41,661 nt of DNA from a virus, in IMG/VR virus record IMGVR_UViG_3300047312_000054, positions 1 through 41,661 of that record. One strand, 5' to 3'. A program made the position numbers and the translations under genes. Of the stretch, positions 14,094-21,480 are shown in pieces (the first letter of the stretch is position 1; each line of letters begins with the position of its first letter). The notes under the pieces are model-generated. The model ran no database searches and was not told the DNA's origin. It saw only the letters and a program-made list of their open reading frames with translations.

Positions 14094-14372
14094 ATGGCAG
14101 AAATCGACGATTTGAAGGCGGCCGTAGCGGCCAACACCCAAGCGGTAGCCGATAACGCAGCCGCACTCTCCAAGCTGGCGACTGACGTTGACGCTGGAGT
14201 GGCGAAACTGGTTGCCGTGGTACAGAGCGGCGGCGCGAGCGTGGCCGACATCGAGGCGGCTGCACAGGCAGTCACCGCGAACACTGCGGCGCTCAAGGCT
14301 GGCACCGATACGATGGTGGCCGAAGCCGGCAAGCTCGAAGGCGCACTGAATCCGCCCGCGCCCACGCCGTAA
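14094..14372 (+). CDS. Ala-rich coiled-coil protein
   Basis: The 92-aa protein from ATG 14094 has GAGGA six bases upstream. It is an Ala/Val/Asp-rich helix with heptad spacing over almost its full length and a Pro-rich end. Such proteins occur as minor structural or scaffold-like components. No firm family. Confidence 0.6.
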   Translation: MAEIDDLKAAVAANTQAVADNAAALSKLATDVDAGVAKLVAVVQSGGASVADIEAAAQAVTANTAALKAGTDTMVAEAGKLEGALNPPAPTP

Positions 14373-14374
14373 CA

Positions 14375-14578
14375 ATGCCGAGCATCGATGATTACATCGA
14401 TCGGCGGAACGAGATCCAGCTCCGCGCAGAAGCTAAAGGCAACGCGGCCGGCGCCGCTAAGTGGACTGAACTAGGCGTGGCTAATCGCCATATCGCGCGC
14501 GTGCTAGAGGGGACGCTACCTCTCACGCCCGAATTGGAGCAGGAGATAGAATCGTGCTTAAGGCGCGCAGATGCCTAG
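14375..14578 (+). CDS. Small helical protein of unknown function
   Basis: The 67-aa protein is charged and helical, with IDDYIDRRNEIQ near the start and Leu/Glu-rich C-terminus. It overlaps the next gene by eight bases. No family recognised. Confidence 0.55.
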   Translation: MPSIDDYIDRRNEIQLRAEAKGNAAGAAKWTELGVANRHIARVLEGTLPLTPELEQEIESCLRRADA

Positions 14579-14768
14579 CGTGTTCAGCGGACCGCCAAAG
14601 ATGCCCACGCCGCCGAAGCCGCCAGCGCCACCGCCCGATCCGACGCTGACCGAGCAGGCCTTGGAGAATCGGCGTCGTGCCGGGGCAAACAACACCATCT
14701 TGGCGGGCGACCTGACGCGGAGCGCGAGCGGCTCGTCGGCCGCAACGAAAAGTTTATTGGGAGGATAG
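14571..14768 (+). CDS. Pro-rich small structural-type protein
   Basis: The 65-aa protein has a Pro/Lys-rich first half (PPKMPTPPKPP) and a second half with Arg-Arg-Ala-Gly and a Thr-Lys-Ser-Leu-Leu-Gly end. This outline is typical of small proteins found just upstream of portal genes in podoviruses. Role unknown, probably virion-associated. Confidence 0.65.
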   Translation: MPSVFSGPPKMPTPPKPPAPPPDPTLTEQALENRRRAGANNTILAGDLTRSASGSSAATKSLLGG

Positions 14769-14772
14769 TTAA

Positions 14773-14973
14773 ATGAAACCCGAACACTATGGAATGGGAA
14801 CCTTTGGCGGGACGCCGCCTGCAAGCGTGGCGACGGCTCCGATGGCACAGACCGAGCGCGTTTCCCACGCGCAGCGCATCATGGAGCTTCTCGAGCGCGT
14901 AGGAAAGCTCGAACAGGCGTTGGGTGAAGCCTATTCGCGTATCGGCCACCTCGAAGCGGTCCTTGGGGAATAA
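14773..14973 (+). CDS. Small coiled-coil protein
   Basis: The 66-aa protein has a Gly/Pro-rich opening and a heptad-patterned helix at about 33-64 (IMELLERVGKLEQALGE). GGGAGG precedes the ATG. It may be an accessory structural protein. Confidence 0.6.
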   Translation: MKPEHYGMGTFGGTPPASVATAPMAQTERVSHAQRIMELLERVGKLEQALGEAYSRIGHLEAVLGE

Positions 14974-14976
14974 TCC

Positions 14977-15324
14977 ATGAGTATGCCTACTGACGGAACG
15001 GGCCAGCGCACGCCGATGCCCGCGCGTAGCACTGGCGGCGTAGGACAGATGTCGCGCCCGACCTCGGCGCCTTCGGGCGACACCGGCCAGCAATCGCGAC
15101 CGCGCGATATGGGTCGCGATGACCAGATGGACGGCCAGCACCGCACCTATGGTACTGGCGCTCCGGGTGAGCAGACCGGCCAGACCTCACATCATCGACC
15201 GGGCGCAAACGTCGGCCAGAAGACCGGCGCGGGCGGCTGGGATGTTCCCGCAGTTCCCGCCGACGCGGATATCCCGCGCGGCACTGTTATCGAGTCGGGC
15301 ACCCTCGGCAAGGATAAGAGCTAA
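14977..15324 (+). CDS. Disordered Gly/Gln/Ser-rich protein
   Basis: The 115-aa protein is low-complexity and hydrophilic, with repeated Gly-Gln and Thr-Gly-Gln phrases and a more ordered end (WDVPAVPADADIPRGTVIE). It fits a flexible virion or assembly protein. Its last base overlaps the next start. Confidence 0.55.
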   Translation: MSMPTDGTGQRTPMPARSTGGVGQMSRPTSAPSGDTGQQSRPRDMGRDDQMDGQHRTYGTGAPGEQTGQTSHHRPGANVGQKTGAGGWDVPAVPADADIPRGTVIESGTLGKDKS

Positions 15325-15542
15325 TGGCGATCCAACAGAGCGACCTCGAAAACTGGTTCACGTACCATTCGCCGACCCCTGAACAGCAGACGCACTACGT
15401 GGCAATTCGGGAGGCGGCTAAAGCATTTGCGGCCGTGCTCGTCGAACACTCTCCACCGAGCGCCGATCAGACGGCAGCCGTGCGATTTATTCGGCAGGCG
15501 GTAATGACGGCGAATCAGGCTATCGCCTGCGAGGGTAAATAA
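15324..15542 (+). CDS. acb2: Acb2/Tad1-hairpin-type protein (DUF7681-like), candidate anti-CBASS sponge
   Basis: The 72-aa protein has the outline of the Acb2 family: a Tyr-His-x-Pro near the N-terminus (Tyr14-His15), the helix IREAAKAFAAVL, a Pro-Pro-Ser turn (44-46), and a C-terminal helix ending Val-Met-Thr-Ala-Asn-Gln-Ala-Ile-Ala (60-68). Acb2 proteins form hexamers that sequester cyclic oligonucleotide signals and so block CBASS defence. The size is right and the gene stands in the small-gene cluster before the portal. The assignment rests on pattern recognition; binding residues cannot be confirmed here. Confidence 0.7.
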   Translation: MAIQQSDLENWFTYHSPTPEQQTHYVAIREAAKAFAAVLVEHSPPSADQTAAVRFIRQAVMTANQAIACEGK

Positions 15543-15826
15543 TGGCCGCGCCGGTTATCTGTGAATGGAATCGCTGCGGCCAGCGTTCCGAGGCTGACGG
15601 CTTCTGCATGGAGCATCGCTTCGGAACGTGCGAGACGCCCGGGTGCGGCAAGATAGCTGTCGGGCGCGTCGCGCTTTCCGAAGTTGAGACTGGCGATGAT
15701 GGCCGACTCTATCGCCGCTTCAAGGGGATGCCGCTGGCCTGCGCAGAGTGTACTGACCTGAAGAAGCGCGCCGCGAAGGTCGCCAAAGCAATTCCTCGTG
15801 GAGCCGTCGCCGAGCCTACTGCGTGA
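15542..15826 (+). CDS. Cys-rich zinc-binding protein
   Basis: The 94-aa protein has three Cys-rich groups: Cys8/Cys13/Cys22 region with His, Cys-Glu-Thr-Pro-Gly-Cys, and Cys-Ala-Glu-Cys. This suggests two zinc sites. The C-terminus is basic and Ala-rich. It overlaps the Acb2-like gene by one base and the next by four (GTGA). Unknown function. Confidence 0.6.
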   Translation: MAAPVICEWNRCGQRSEADGFCMEHRFGTCETPGCGKIAVGRVALSEVETGDDGRLYRRFKGMPLACAECTDLKKRAAKVAKAIPRGAVAEPTA

Positions 15827-15978
15827 GCGGGCGGATTTTACACACGCTGCGCTGCGACCACTGCAAACGGGAGTTCGCCAGCGAGTATTACGGGCCGCAA
15901 ACCTGTCCGCCGTGCAAAAGCGTCGGACACTATGATGGCCTAGCGGCTTATTGCCGCCTGTGTAAAGTTGCCAACTGA
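15823..15978 (+). CDS. Tiny zinc-ribbon protein (51 aa), GTG start
   Basis: The frame starts with GTG at 15823, overlapping the previous TGA. It holds Cys-Asp-His-Cys, Cys-Pro-Pro-Cys and a final Cys-Arg-Leu-Cys. Six Cys in 51 residues and the coupled start argue for a real gene. It ends ten bases inside the portal gene. Confidence 0.6.
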   Translation: MSGRILHTLRCDHCKREFASEYYGPQTCPPCKSVGHYDGLAAYCRLCKVAN

Positions 15979-17704
15979 CGCCCAGACAGTCATCCGCCGT
16001 TACGATCGGCTAGTCGCGGCGCAGCAGACCTATCGTATTCTGTGGCAAGACCTCGCGGACTTCATTCAGCCGCGCAAATCCTCGATCACCGTTCAGCGCG
16101 CGCCGGGTCAGAAGCAGACCGAGCGCCTTTACGACACCACCGCGATCCACGCCAACGAGCTACTCGCCGCGAGCCTTCACGGGGCGCTGACGCCTAGCGG
16201 CTCGCAGTGGTTTTCGTTCGAGATGCGCGACGAGGCGCTGAACGAGAATCAGCAGGTCAAGGAATGGCTCGAAGACTCGGCTGAACGCATGTATATGGCG
16301 CTGAATCAGTCGAACTTCTCGCAGGAAATCGACGAAGTTTACCTTGATATGGGCAACTTCGGGACGGCGGCCATCTTCGCCGACCAGAAGGAGCCGCGCA
16401 AGGACGCGAGCTTCGGCGGCTTTCGCTTCACCGCGATTCCGTTCGGCCGGTTTTTTGTCGATGAGAATGCAGACGGCCGCGTCGATGTGCTCTTTCGCAA
16501 CTTCACGATGAGTCCACGGGCGGCCGTGGGCAAGTGGGGCGACCAGGTTGGGCCTGCGGTCAAAGCAAAGGCCGAGAAGGGCGACGCTACGCCGGTCGAG
16601 ATCATTCACGGCGTTTATCCGAGCGAGTGGACGAATACCACCACCGGCGAGAAGTTCCCGTACTACTCGGCTTATGTGATGCGCGTCGGCGCCATCATGC
16701 TCGAAGAGGGCGGCTTTCGCGGCTTTCCGTTCATGGTACCGCGCTGGCGCAAGTCAGCCGGCGAGATTTACGGGCGCGGGCCGGGGCATACTGCGCTGCC
16801 GGATATCCGTTCGCTCAATAAGGCGAAGGAACTGGACTTGAAGGCGTGGGCCAAGGTGGTCGATCCGCCGATGGCCGCGCTCGACAACGGCGTGATCGGC
16901 TCGGTGAAGCTGTGGCCGGGCGCCATCAATATCGTCAAGTCGCCGACTGGCGACGTCCGGACGGCGCTCATGCCGCTCCAGATGGGTATCGACTTCAAGG
17001 CCAACGCCATGAAGGGCGAAGAGCTACGCCAGTCCATCCGGCAAATCTTCTTTACGGACCAACTGGAGCCGCTAGGCTCGGTCAATGACCGGCCCGACAT
17101 GACGGCGACCGAGGCGACCATCCGTAATGAGCTGATGCTGCGATTACTGGGGCCTACGGCGGGGCGGCTTGAGTCAGAATTGCTGGGTCCGGGCATCGAG
17201 TATTGTTTCGAGATTATGTTCAACGCCGGTCGCGACCCGGGAAATCCAAAGAGCGCCGGCGCGTTCATGGACCTGCCTGATGCGATCGTGCAGGGTGCGA
17301 ACGGCGGCCCCGCGGATATCGACGTGAAGTATCTCGGGATGCTCGCACGCGCGCAGCAAGCCGGTGACGTTACCGCGATTCAGCGGCTACTGCAATTCGT
17401 GCAGGCGATCGCGACGGCTAACCCGGCGGTGCTGGATCTGCTCGATGACGACAAGATGGTGCATCATCTCGCGGATATCATCGGCGTACCGGCTGACCTG
17501 TTCAAAGATCAGGAAGTGGTCGATCAGATGCGCCAGCAGCGCGCGGAAGCTCAGCAGCAGGCTCAGGCTCAGCAGCAGGCGGCTGGGGCAGCGCAGGCGG
17601 CTGGGCAGGTTGCGCCGCTGATTGATTCGGTGGGCAAGATCGCGGCGAATCCGCAGGCGCAATCGGCGCTGGGGCTAGGTGGTAATGGCGCGCCGCCGCA
17701 ATGA
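15968..17704 (+). CDS. Portal (head-tail connector) protein
   Basis: The 578-aa protein belongs to the podoviral head-to-tail connecting family. The N-terminal phrase RYDRLVAAQQTYRILWQDLADFIQPRK and the LLAASLHGALTPSGSQWF segment are characteristic. The dodecameric ring it forms sits at one vertex and is the DNA channel. The C-terminal 70 residues are rich in Gln and Ala, as usual for the crown. It starts with TTG at 15968, overlapping the small zinc gene. No truncation is seen. Confidence 0.92.
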   Translation: MPTDAQTVIRRYDRLVAAQQTYRILWQDLADFIQPRKSSITVQRAPGQKQTERLYDTTAIHANELLAASLHGALTPSGSQWFSFEMRDEALNENQQVKEWLEDSAERMYMALNQSNFSQEIDEVYLDMGNFGTAAIFADQKEPRKDASFGGFRFTAIPFGRFFVDENADGRVDVLFRNFTMSPRAAVGKWGDQVGPAVKAKAEKGDATPVEIIHGVYPSEWTNTTTGEKFPYYSAYVMRVGAIMLEEGGFRGFPFMVPRWRKSAGEIYGRGPGHTALPDIRSLNKAKELDLKAWAKVVDPPMAALDNGVIGSVKLWPGAINIVKSPTGDVRTALMPLQMGIDFKANAMKGEELRQSIRQIFFTDQLEPLGSVNDRPDMTATEATIRNELMLRLLGPTAGRLESELLGPGIEYCFEIMFNAGRDPGNPKSAGAFMDLPDAIVQGANGGPADIDVKYLGMLARAQQAGDVTAIQRLLQFVQAIATANPAVLDLLDDDKMVHHLADIIGVPADLFKDQEVVDQMRQQRAEAQQQAQAQQQAAGAAQAAGQVAPLIDSVGKIAANPQAQSALGLGGNGAPPQ

Positions 17705-17957
17705 ACCGACGCCCGAAGATCCGCGCGTGCGCGTGTTGGCGGCTTATCGCGGCATCTTCGAGACCGAGGATGGCGAACTCGTCTTGGCCGACATGGCTAA
17801 GAGCTACGATGTGGTGACATTCGCGGGCGAGCAGACCCATCTCGCCGCGTTCAAGGAAGGGCAGCGCAGCGTCTATCGGGCGCTGCTGGCGGTGGTGGAG
17901 GAGGCGAAGGGTGGACGACATCCAGACACAGCAGAATCAGACGAGCCAACCGAATAG
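17685..17957 (+). CDS. Bbp19-like small phage protein
   Basis: The 90-aa protein has the Bbp19-like outline: FETEDGELVLADMA near residue 27 and the EGQRSVYRALL helix later. Homologous genes stand directly after the portal in BPP-1-like phages. The function is not known. ATG 17685 was preferred to the GTG at 17679. It overlaps both the portal and the scaffold gene. Confidence 0.75.
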   Translation: MARRRNEPTPEDPRVRVLAAYRGIFETEDGELVLADMAKSYDVVTFAGEQTHLAAFKEGQRSVYRALLAVVEEAKGGRHPDTAESDEPTE

Positions 17958-18744
17958 CAACGGCGGCTCTCCTGCGCCGGACTGGCGCGCGGGCATCGAT
18001 CCCGAGTTGGCGAAAGACCCGAGCCTGGCCAACTTCAAGAGTCCGGCTGACCTCGCCAAGTCGTTTGTCGAGACCAAGCGCATGGTCGGCAACTCGGTGC
18101 GCATTCCTGCCGCCGACGCCAAGCCCGAGGAATGGGCCAAGTTCTACGAGAAGGTCGGACGCCCGGAGTCGCCGGAGAAGTACGAGCTGAAGGCGCCGGA
18201 GCTACCCGAAGGCGTCGAGCTTAACGAGAAGCTCCTGACCGACTTCAAGGGCGTAGCCCATAAGGTAGGAATCTCCACCGCGCAAGCTCAGCAGCTATTC
18301 GACTGGTACACCGCGACTCAGCTTGGACAGTCCAATGACCAGCTAGAAGCGGTCGGCCAAATGATCGAGGCGACCAAGGCCGCACTAGAGCAGGAGTGGG
18401 GCAATCGCTACGAGCCGAATATGGCGGCTGCCAAGAACGCGGTGATCCATCTCGGCGGGCAGGAGCTGATGGACGCGCTCGATCGCACGGGCGCGGGCAA
18501 CGATCCGGTCATCATCCGCGCGTTCGCCAAGTTCGGCAGCAACCTCAAGACGGCAGGCCTGATCAAGGGCGACCCGGCCAGCTCCGAGGGCGACGCGGAA
18601 AGCGCAGAGAGCGAGATTCGCGCCATCCTAGCCAACCCGGAACATCCGAAGAATCCGCGCAATCCAAATCTGTACGGCAAGGCCATCGATGAGGCGGTCG
18701 AGTACATGAGCCGACTCTACGCGCGCAAGAATCAGGGGAAGTGA
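17911..18744 (+). CDS. Capsid scaffolding-type protein
   Basis: The 277-aa acidic protein has a disordered Gln/Asn-rich start, a DPSLANFKSPADLAKSFVE phrase and EKVGRPESPEKYEL, both typical of podoviral scaffolding proteins, and a helical C-terminus ending in a basic segment that would contact the coat. It guides procapsid assembly and is then removed. It lies between the portal and the capsid gene as expected. The start is GTG at 17911. Confidence 0.8.
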   Translation: MDDIQTQQNQTSQPNSNGGSPAPDWRAGIDPELAKDPSLANFKSPADLAKSFVETKRMVGNSVRIPAADAKPEEWAKFYEKVGRPESPEKYELKAPELPEGVELNEKLLTDFKGVAHKVGISTAQAQQLFDWYTATQLGQSNDQLEAVGQMIEATKAALEQEWGNRYEPNMAAAKNAVIHLGGQELMDALDRTGAGNDPVIIRAFAKFGSNLKTAGLIKGDPASSEGDAESAESEIRAILANPEHPKNPRNPNLYGKAIDEAVEYMSRLYARKNQGK

Positions 18745-19154
18745 TGAAGAACCTATCGTTCGTCTTTAAGTGGCTATCGCGGGCGTTCCTCTTTGTCGTC
18801 GCGATGGCCGGCCTCGTCTTTGGTCTTACCGAGTTGGCGGCTCACGCTCAGGTCATCAACGCCAAGGGCGCGAGCAATGCGCCGCTCGCGGTTACGACTC
18901 AGGCGACCGTCCTTGACGCAGCCAAGCGCCGGACGTGGACGCTGAATTGGACTGACACCGGCGATCTGATGTGCGCGCCCATCGTCGGCACCAATACTTC
19001 GCCGACCTTCACGCCAGATTCGACGCACGGCTTTCGCATGGATCACAATCACGTGCCTTGGACGTGCAGCCAAATCACCGATAACTGCTCACTAGGATGG
19101 TCTTGCGTGTCCACAACCGGCACAGTAACCGTTTACAGTTACGAGGGCTTCTAG
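18744..19154 (+). CDS. Secreted small protein with signal peptide, in the capsid operon
   Basis: The 136-aa product has a clear Sec signal peptide (basic start, hydrophobic core about 14-30, Ala-His-Ala cut site near 35). The mature part is beta-rich, Thr-rich and has five Cys near its C-terminus, suiting oxidising periplasm conditions. Export from the middle of a head-gene operon is unexpected. I recognise no family; it may alter the host surface or be a moron. A GTG three bases upstream is an alternative start. Confidence 0.6.
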   Translation: MKNLSFVFKWLSRAFLFVVAMAGLVFGLTELAAHAQVINAKGASNAPLAVTTQATVLDAAKRRTWTLNWTDTGDLMCAPIVGTNTSPTFTPDSTHGFRMDHNHVPWTCSQITDNCSLGWSCVSTTGTVTVYSYEGF

Positions 19155-19315
19155 TAGCATAGGACTTAGCTGGGCTACCGCCTAAAGGCGATCCGGCAAG
19201 ACGCGCACGGTCTCTAAACGTGCCGACTAGCAGATCGTAAGCTGCAGGACGCCCCCACCTTTGGGCGGGACTAGCTCCGATGGATCGAAATTCATCAGGA
19301 GGCTAGCCGCCCAAA
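19155..19315 (+). other. Hairpin-rich leader of the major capsid gene
   Basis: This 161-bp gap is the longest within the structural operon. It contains three compact stem-loops: 19179-19190 (CGCC/GGCG), 19205-19223 (GCACG/CGTGC) and 19250-19267 (CGCCC/GGGCG). AGGAGG lies 13 bases before the capsid ATG, a long spacing. None of the stems is followed by a T-run, so they are not simple terminators; mRNA stabilisation or translational control of the most abundant protein is plausible. Confidence 0.5.
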
Positions 19316-20203
19316 ATGGCTCTCAGTTCAGTTGATCAATCTTTTGTCGAGCAGTTCGGCGACCAGGTTTACATCCTGGCTCAGCAGAAAGGCTCGCGAC
19401 TCCGCAACATCGTAACCCAGAAGCCCTTTACCAAGGGCGAATCGGCCTATTTCGAGCGCATCGGCACGGTGGCCTCGGTCCTGCGCACTTCGCGCCATCA
19501 GGACACCGCGATCGTGGAAGTGCCGCATAGCCGGCGCCGCTGCTTCTTCTCGGACTTCGAGCTGGCAACCCTGTTCGATTCCGAAGACGAGCTGCGCATG
19601 ATCATCGACCCGCGCGCACCCTATCAGCAGATGCACGCCTATGCGCTGGGCCGCTCGATGGACGACCTCATCATCTCCGCGGCGGGCGGCAACGCCTACA
19701 GCGGACAATCCGGTGCTACCACCGTAGCGCTGCCTTCAGCCCAGAAGATCGCGGCCTCGGCCACCGGCCTGACCTTGGCGAAGCTGCTCTCTGCGAAGCA
19801 GATCCTGGACGCGGCCGACGTTGACCCGGACGAGCCGCGCTACATGGTGGTCTCGGCCAAGCAGATCAACACCGACCTGCTGAACACCACGGAAATCAAG
19901 AACGCCGACTACAACACCGTCAAGGCGTTGGCGGAAGGCGCGATTGATACCTTCCTCGGCTTCAAGTTCATCCGCACCGAACTGGTTGTAACCGACTCGC
20001 AGGGCAATGACTTGACCTCGGGCGGATCGACCTTCTGCTACGCGTGGGCGCAAAGCGGCCTTGGGATGATCCTGCCGCGCGACGTCACCGCGAGCGTGGA
20101 TAAGCGGCCGGACAAGGGCAATTCGTGGCAGGTCATGTCGAAGGCCAACTTCGGCGCTACCCGAATCGAGGACGTGAAGGTCGTACAAATCGCCTGCGCA
20201 TAA
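19316..20203 (+). CDS. Major capsid protein
   Basis: The 295-aa protein fits the podoviral HK97-fold coat family (Phage_capsid_2 type). Recognisable parts are VEQFGDQVYILAQQKGSRLR at the start, a DPRAPYQQMHAYALGRSMDD spine-helix segment, and FLGFKFIRTELV in the second half. It follows scaffold and leader. An in-frame TAG just upstream confirms the ATG at 19316. Confidence 0.88.
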   Translation: MALSSVDQSFVEQFGDQVYILAQQKGSRLRNIVTQKPFTKGESAYFERIGTVASVLRTSRHQDTAIVEVPHSRRRCFFSDFELATLFDSEDELRMIIDPRAPYQQMHAYALGRSMDDLIISAAGGNAYSGQSGATTVALPSAQKIAASATGLTLAKLLSAKQILDAADVDPDEPRYMVVSAKQINTDLLNTTEIKNADYNTVKALAEGAIDTFLGFKFIRTELVVTDSQGNDLTSGGSTFCYAWAQSGLGMILPRDVTASVDKRPDKGNSWQVMSKANFGATRIEDVKVVQIACA

Positions 20204-20227
20204 GCGGGTTGAAGGAGATTTATTTTC

Positions 20228-20671
20228 ATGGCTGCTGAAGCAGGTTTTAACGAATACGCCCGCTATGTCTCGACTCCGGTCTCGATGCCCGGAGCGTTGG
20301 ACGAGTGGGGCGGTAGTCTTCACTTCTTTCGCTTCTCGGCGACTCAGGGCGTCGATATGGCGATGACCAGCGGTGACAACTCGCCGATGCTGCAGCTCCG
20401 CAAGGGCTGGCGCATCCTTGGCGGCAATCTGAAGTATGAGGCAGGCGGCGCGGGCGCGACCTTCCAGATCGGCATCACCGGCACGGTCGGGAAGTACAGC
20501 GGCGCGATCGACGTAAGCGCGGCAGGGACTTCTGACTTCGCCAACACGATCGCTCTGAACTACGGCGAATTGCTGACCGCCGACGAGATCATCATCGGCT
20601 CGTGGGCTGGTGCGAACTTCGCCTCGGGCAAGAAGATCGCCGGTCACATGCTTATCGGAATGGGCAGCTAA
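20228..20671 (+). CDS. Minor head / decoration-type structural protein
   Basis: The 147-aa beta-rich protein follows the capsid gene at 24 bp with AAGGAG before its ATG. It shows repeated Gly-rich strands and no cysteine. Position and composition suggest a head decoration or minor virion protein. No certain family. Confidence 0.65.
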   Translation: MAAEAGFNEYARYVSTPVSMPGALDEWGGSLHFFRFSATQGVDMAMTSGDNSPMLQLRKGWRILGGNLKYEAGGAGATFQIGITGTVGKYSGAIDVSAAGTSDFANTIALNYGELLTADEIIIGSWAGANFASGKKIAGHMLIGMGS

Positions 20672-20674
20672 GGA

Positions 20675-21283
20675 ATGCCATCCGACGCCGATATCGTTAG
20701 TGACGCGCTCGTCCTGCTGGGAGATTCTCCGATTCTCTCGCTGGATGACACGTCCGATCGGGCATCGGCGTGCAAGCAACTATATCCGCGGGTGCGTGAG
20801 GCTGTCTTGCGCGCGCACCCGTGGAAATTCGCCCAGAAGCGGGTGGCGTTGGCCCAGACGCTGACGCCGCCCGCCTTTGGCTACGCTTTCAGCTACCAAC
20901 TGCCCGTCGATTTTCTGCGCCTGGTGGAGTTCTGGGCCGAAGATTCGAGTGGGTCCATCGTGATGTCCAGCGATACGTGGGGATCGGTGCTGACCAATTT
21001 CCGCTTTACGCGCGAAGGGCAGCAGATCCTCACCGATTCGGCCTCGTGCTCGATTCGCTACGTGGCGAAAGTCACCGACCCTAACCTATTCGATTCGCTC
21101 TTTGTATCGGCGCTCAGCGCGCGGATGGCGGCCGAACTGGCTCAGCCGATCACCTCCAACGCCACGCTCATGCAGACGATGCTCAAGCTCTACGAGGCCA
21201 AGATTCAGGAGGCGCGCACCGTCGATTCGCAGGAGCAAACGCCCGACCAACTGGTTTCCGATGTCCTGACGCGGGTGCGCTGA
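20675..21283 (+). CDS. Tail tubular protein A-like head-tail adaptor
   Basis: The 202-aa protein has the gp11-like adaptor outline: IVSDALVLLGDSPI near the start, LYPRVREAVLRAHPWKFAQKR at about 36-56, and YQLPVDFLRL. This protein forms the ring between portal and tail nozzle. It is next to the nozzle gene, as in T7. Overlap of one base with the following gene. Confidence 0.88.
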   Translation: MPSDADIVSDALVLLGDSPILSLDDTSDRASACKQLYPRVREAVLRAHPWKFAQKRVALAQTLTPPAFGYAFSYQLPVDFLRLVEFWAEDSSGSIVMSSDTWGSVLTNFRFTREGQQILTDSASCSIRYVAKVTDPNLFDSLFVSALSARMAAELAQPITSNATLMQTMLKLYEAKIQEARTVDSQEQTPDQLVSDVLTRVR

Positions 21284-21480
21284 TGGACCCGGCGCGCAAC
21301 TTCAAGGTGCTGGATGGCGGCGGTCGCCGTGGCGTCCGCTGCAAGGTCTGCGATCGATTCGTTCCGAGCGGTGCGGGCCGATGGGTGCTCGATCTCGACT
21401 ATGGGACCCCCAACTCTGCGATCGTCTGCGCGTCCTGCGTTCAGCGCGTCGCGAAGATGGCGGATTCGGTGCCTGAGTAA
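21283..21480 (+). CDS. Small zinc-knuckle protein between tail genes
   Basis: The 65-aa protein contains Cys-Lys-Val-Cys (about 20-23) and Cys-Ala-Ser-Cys (about 49-52), a two-knuckle zinc ribbon. It overlaps both neighbours by one base. Its role in the tail module is unknown. Confidence 0.65.
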   Translation: MDPARNFKVLDGGGRRGVRCKVCDRFVPSGAGRWVLDLDYGTPNSAIVCASCVQRVAKMADSVPE

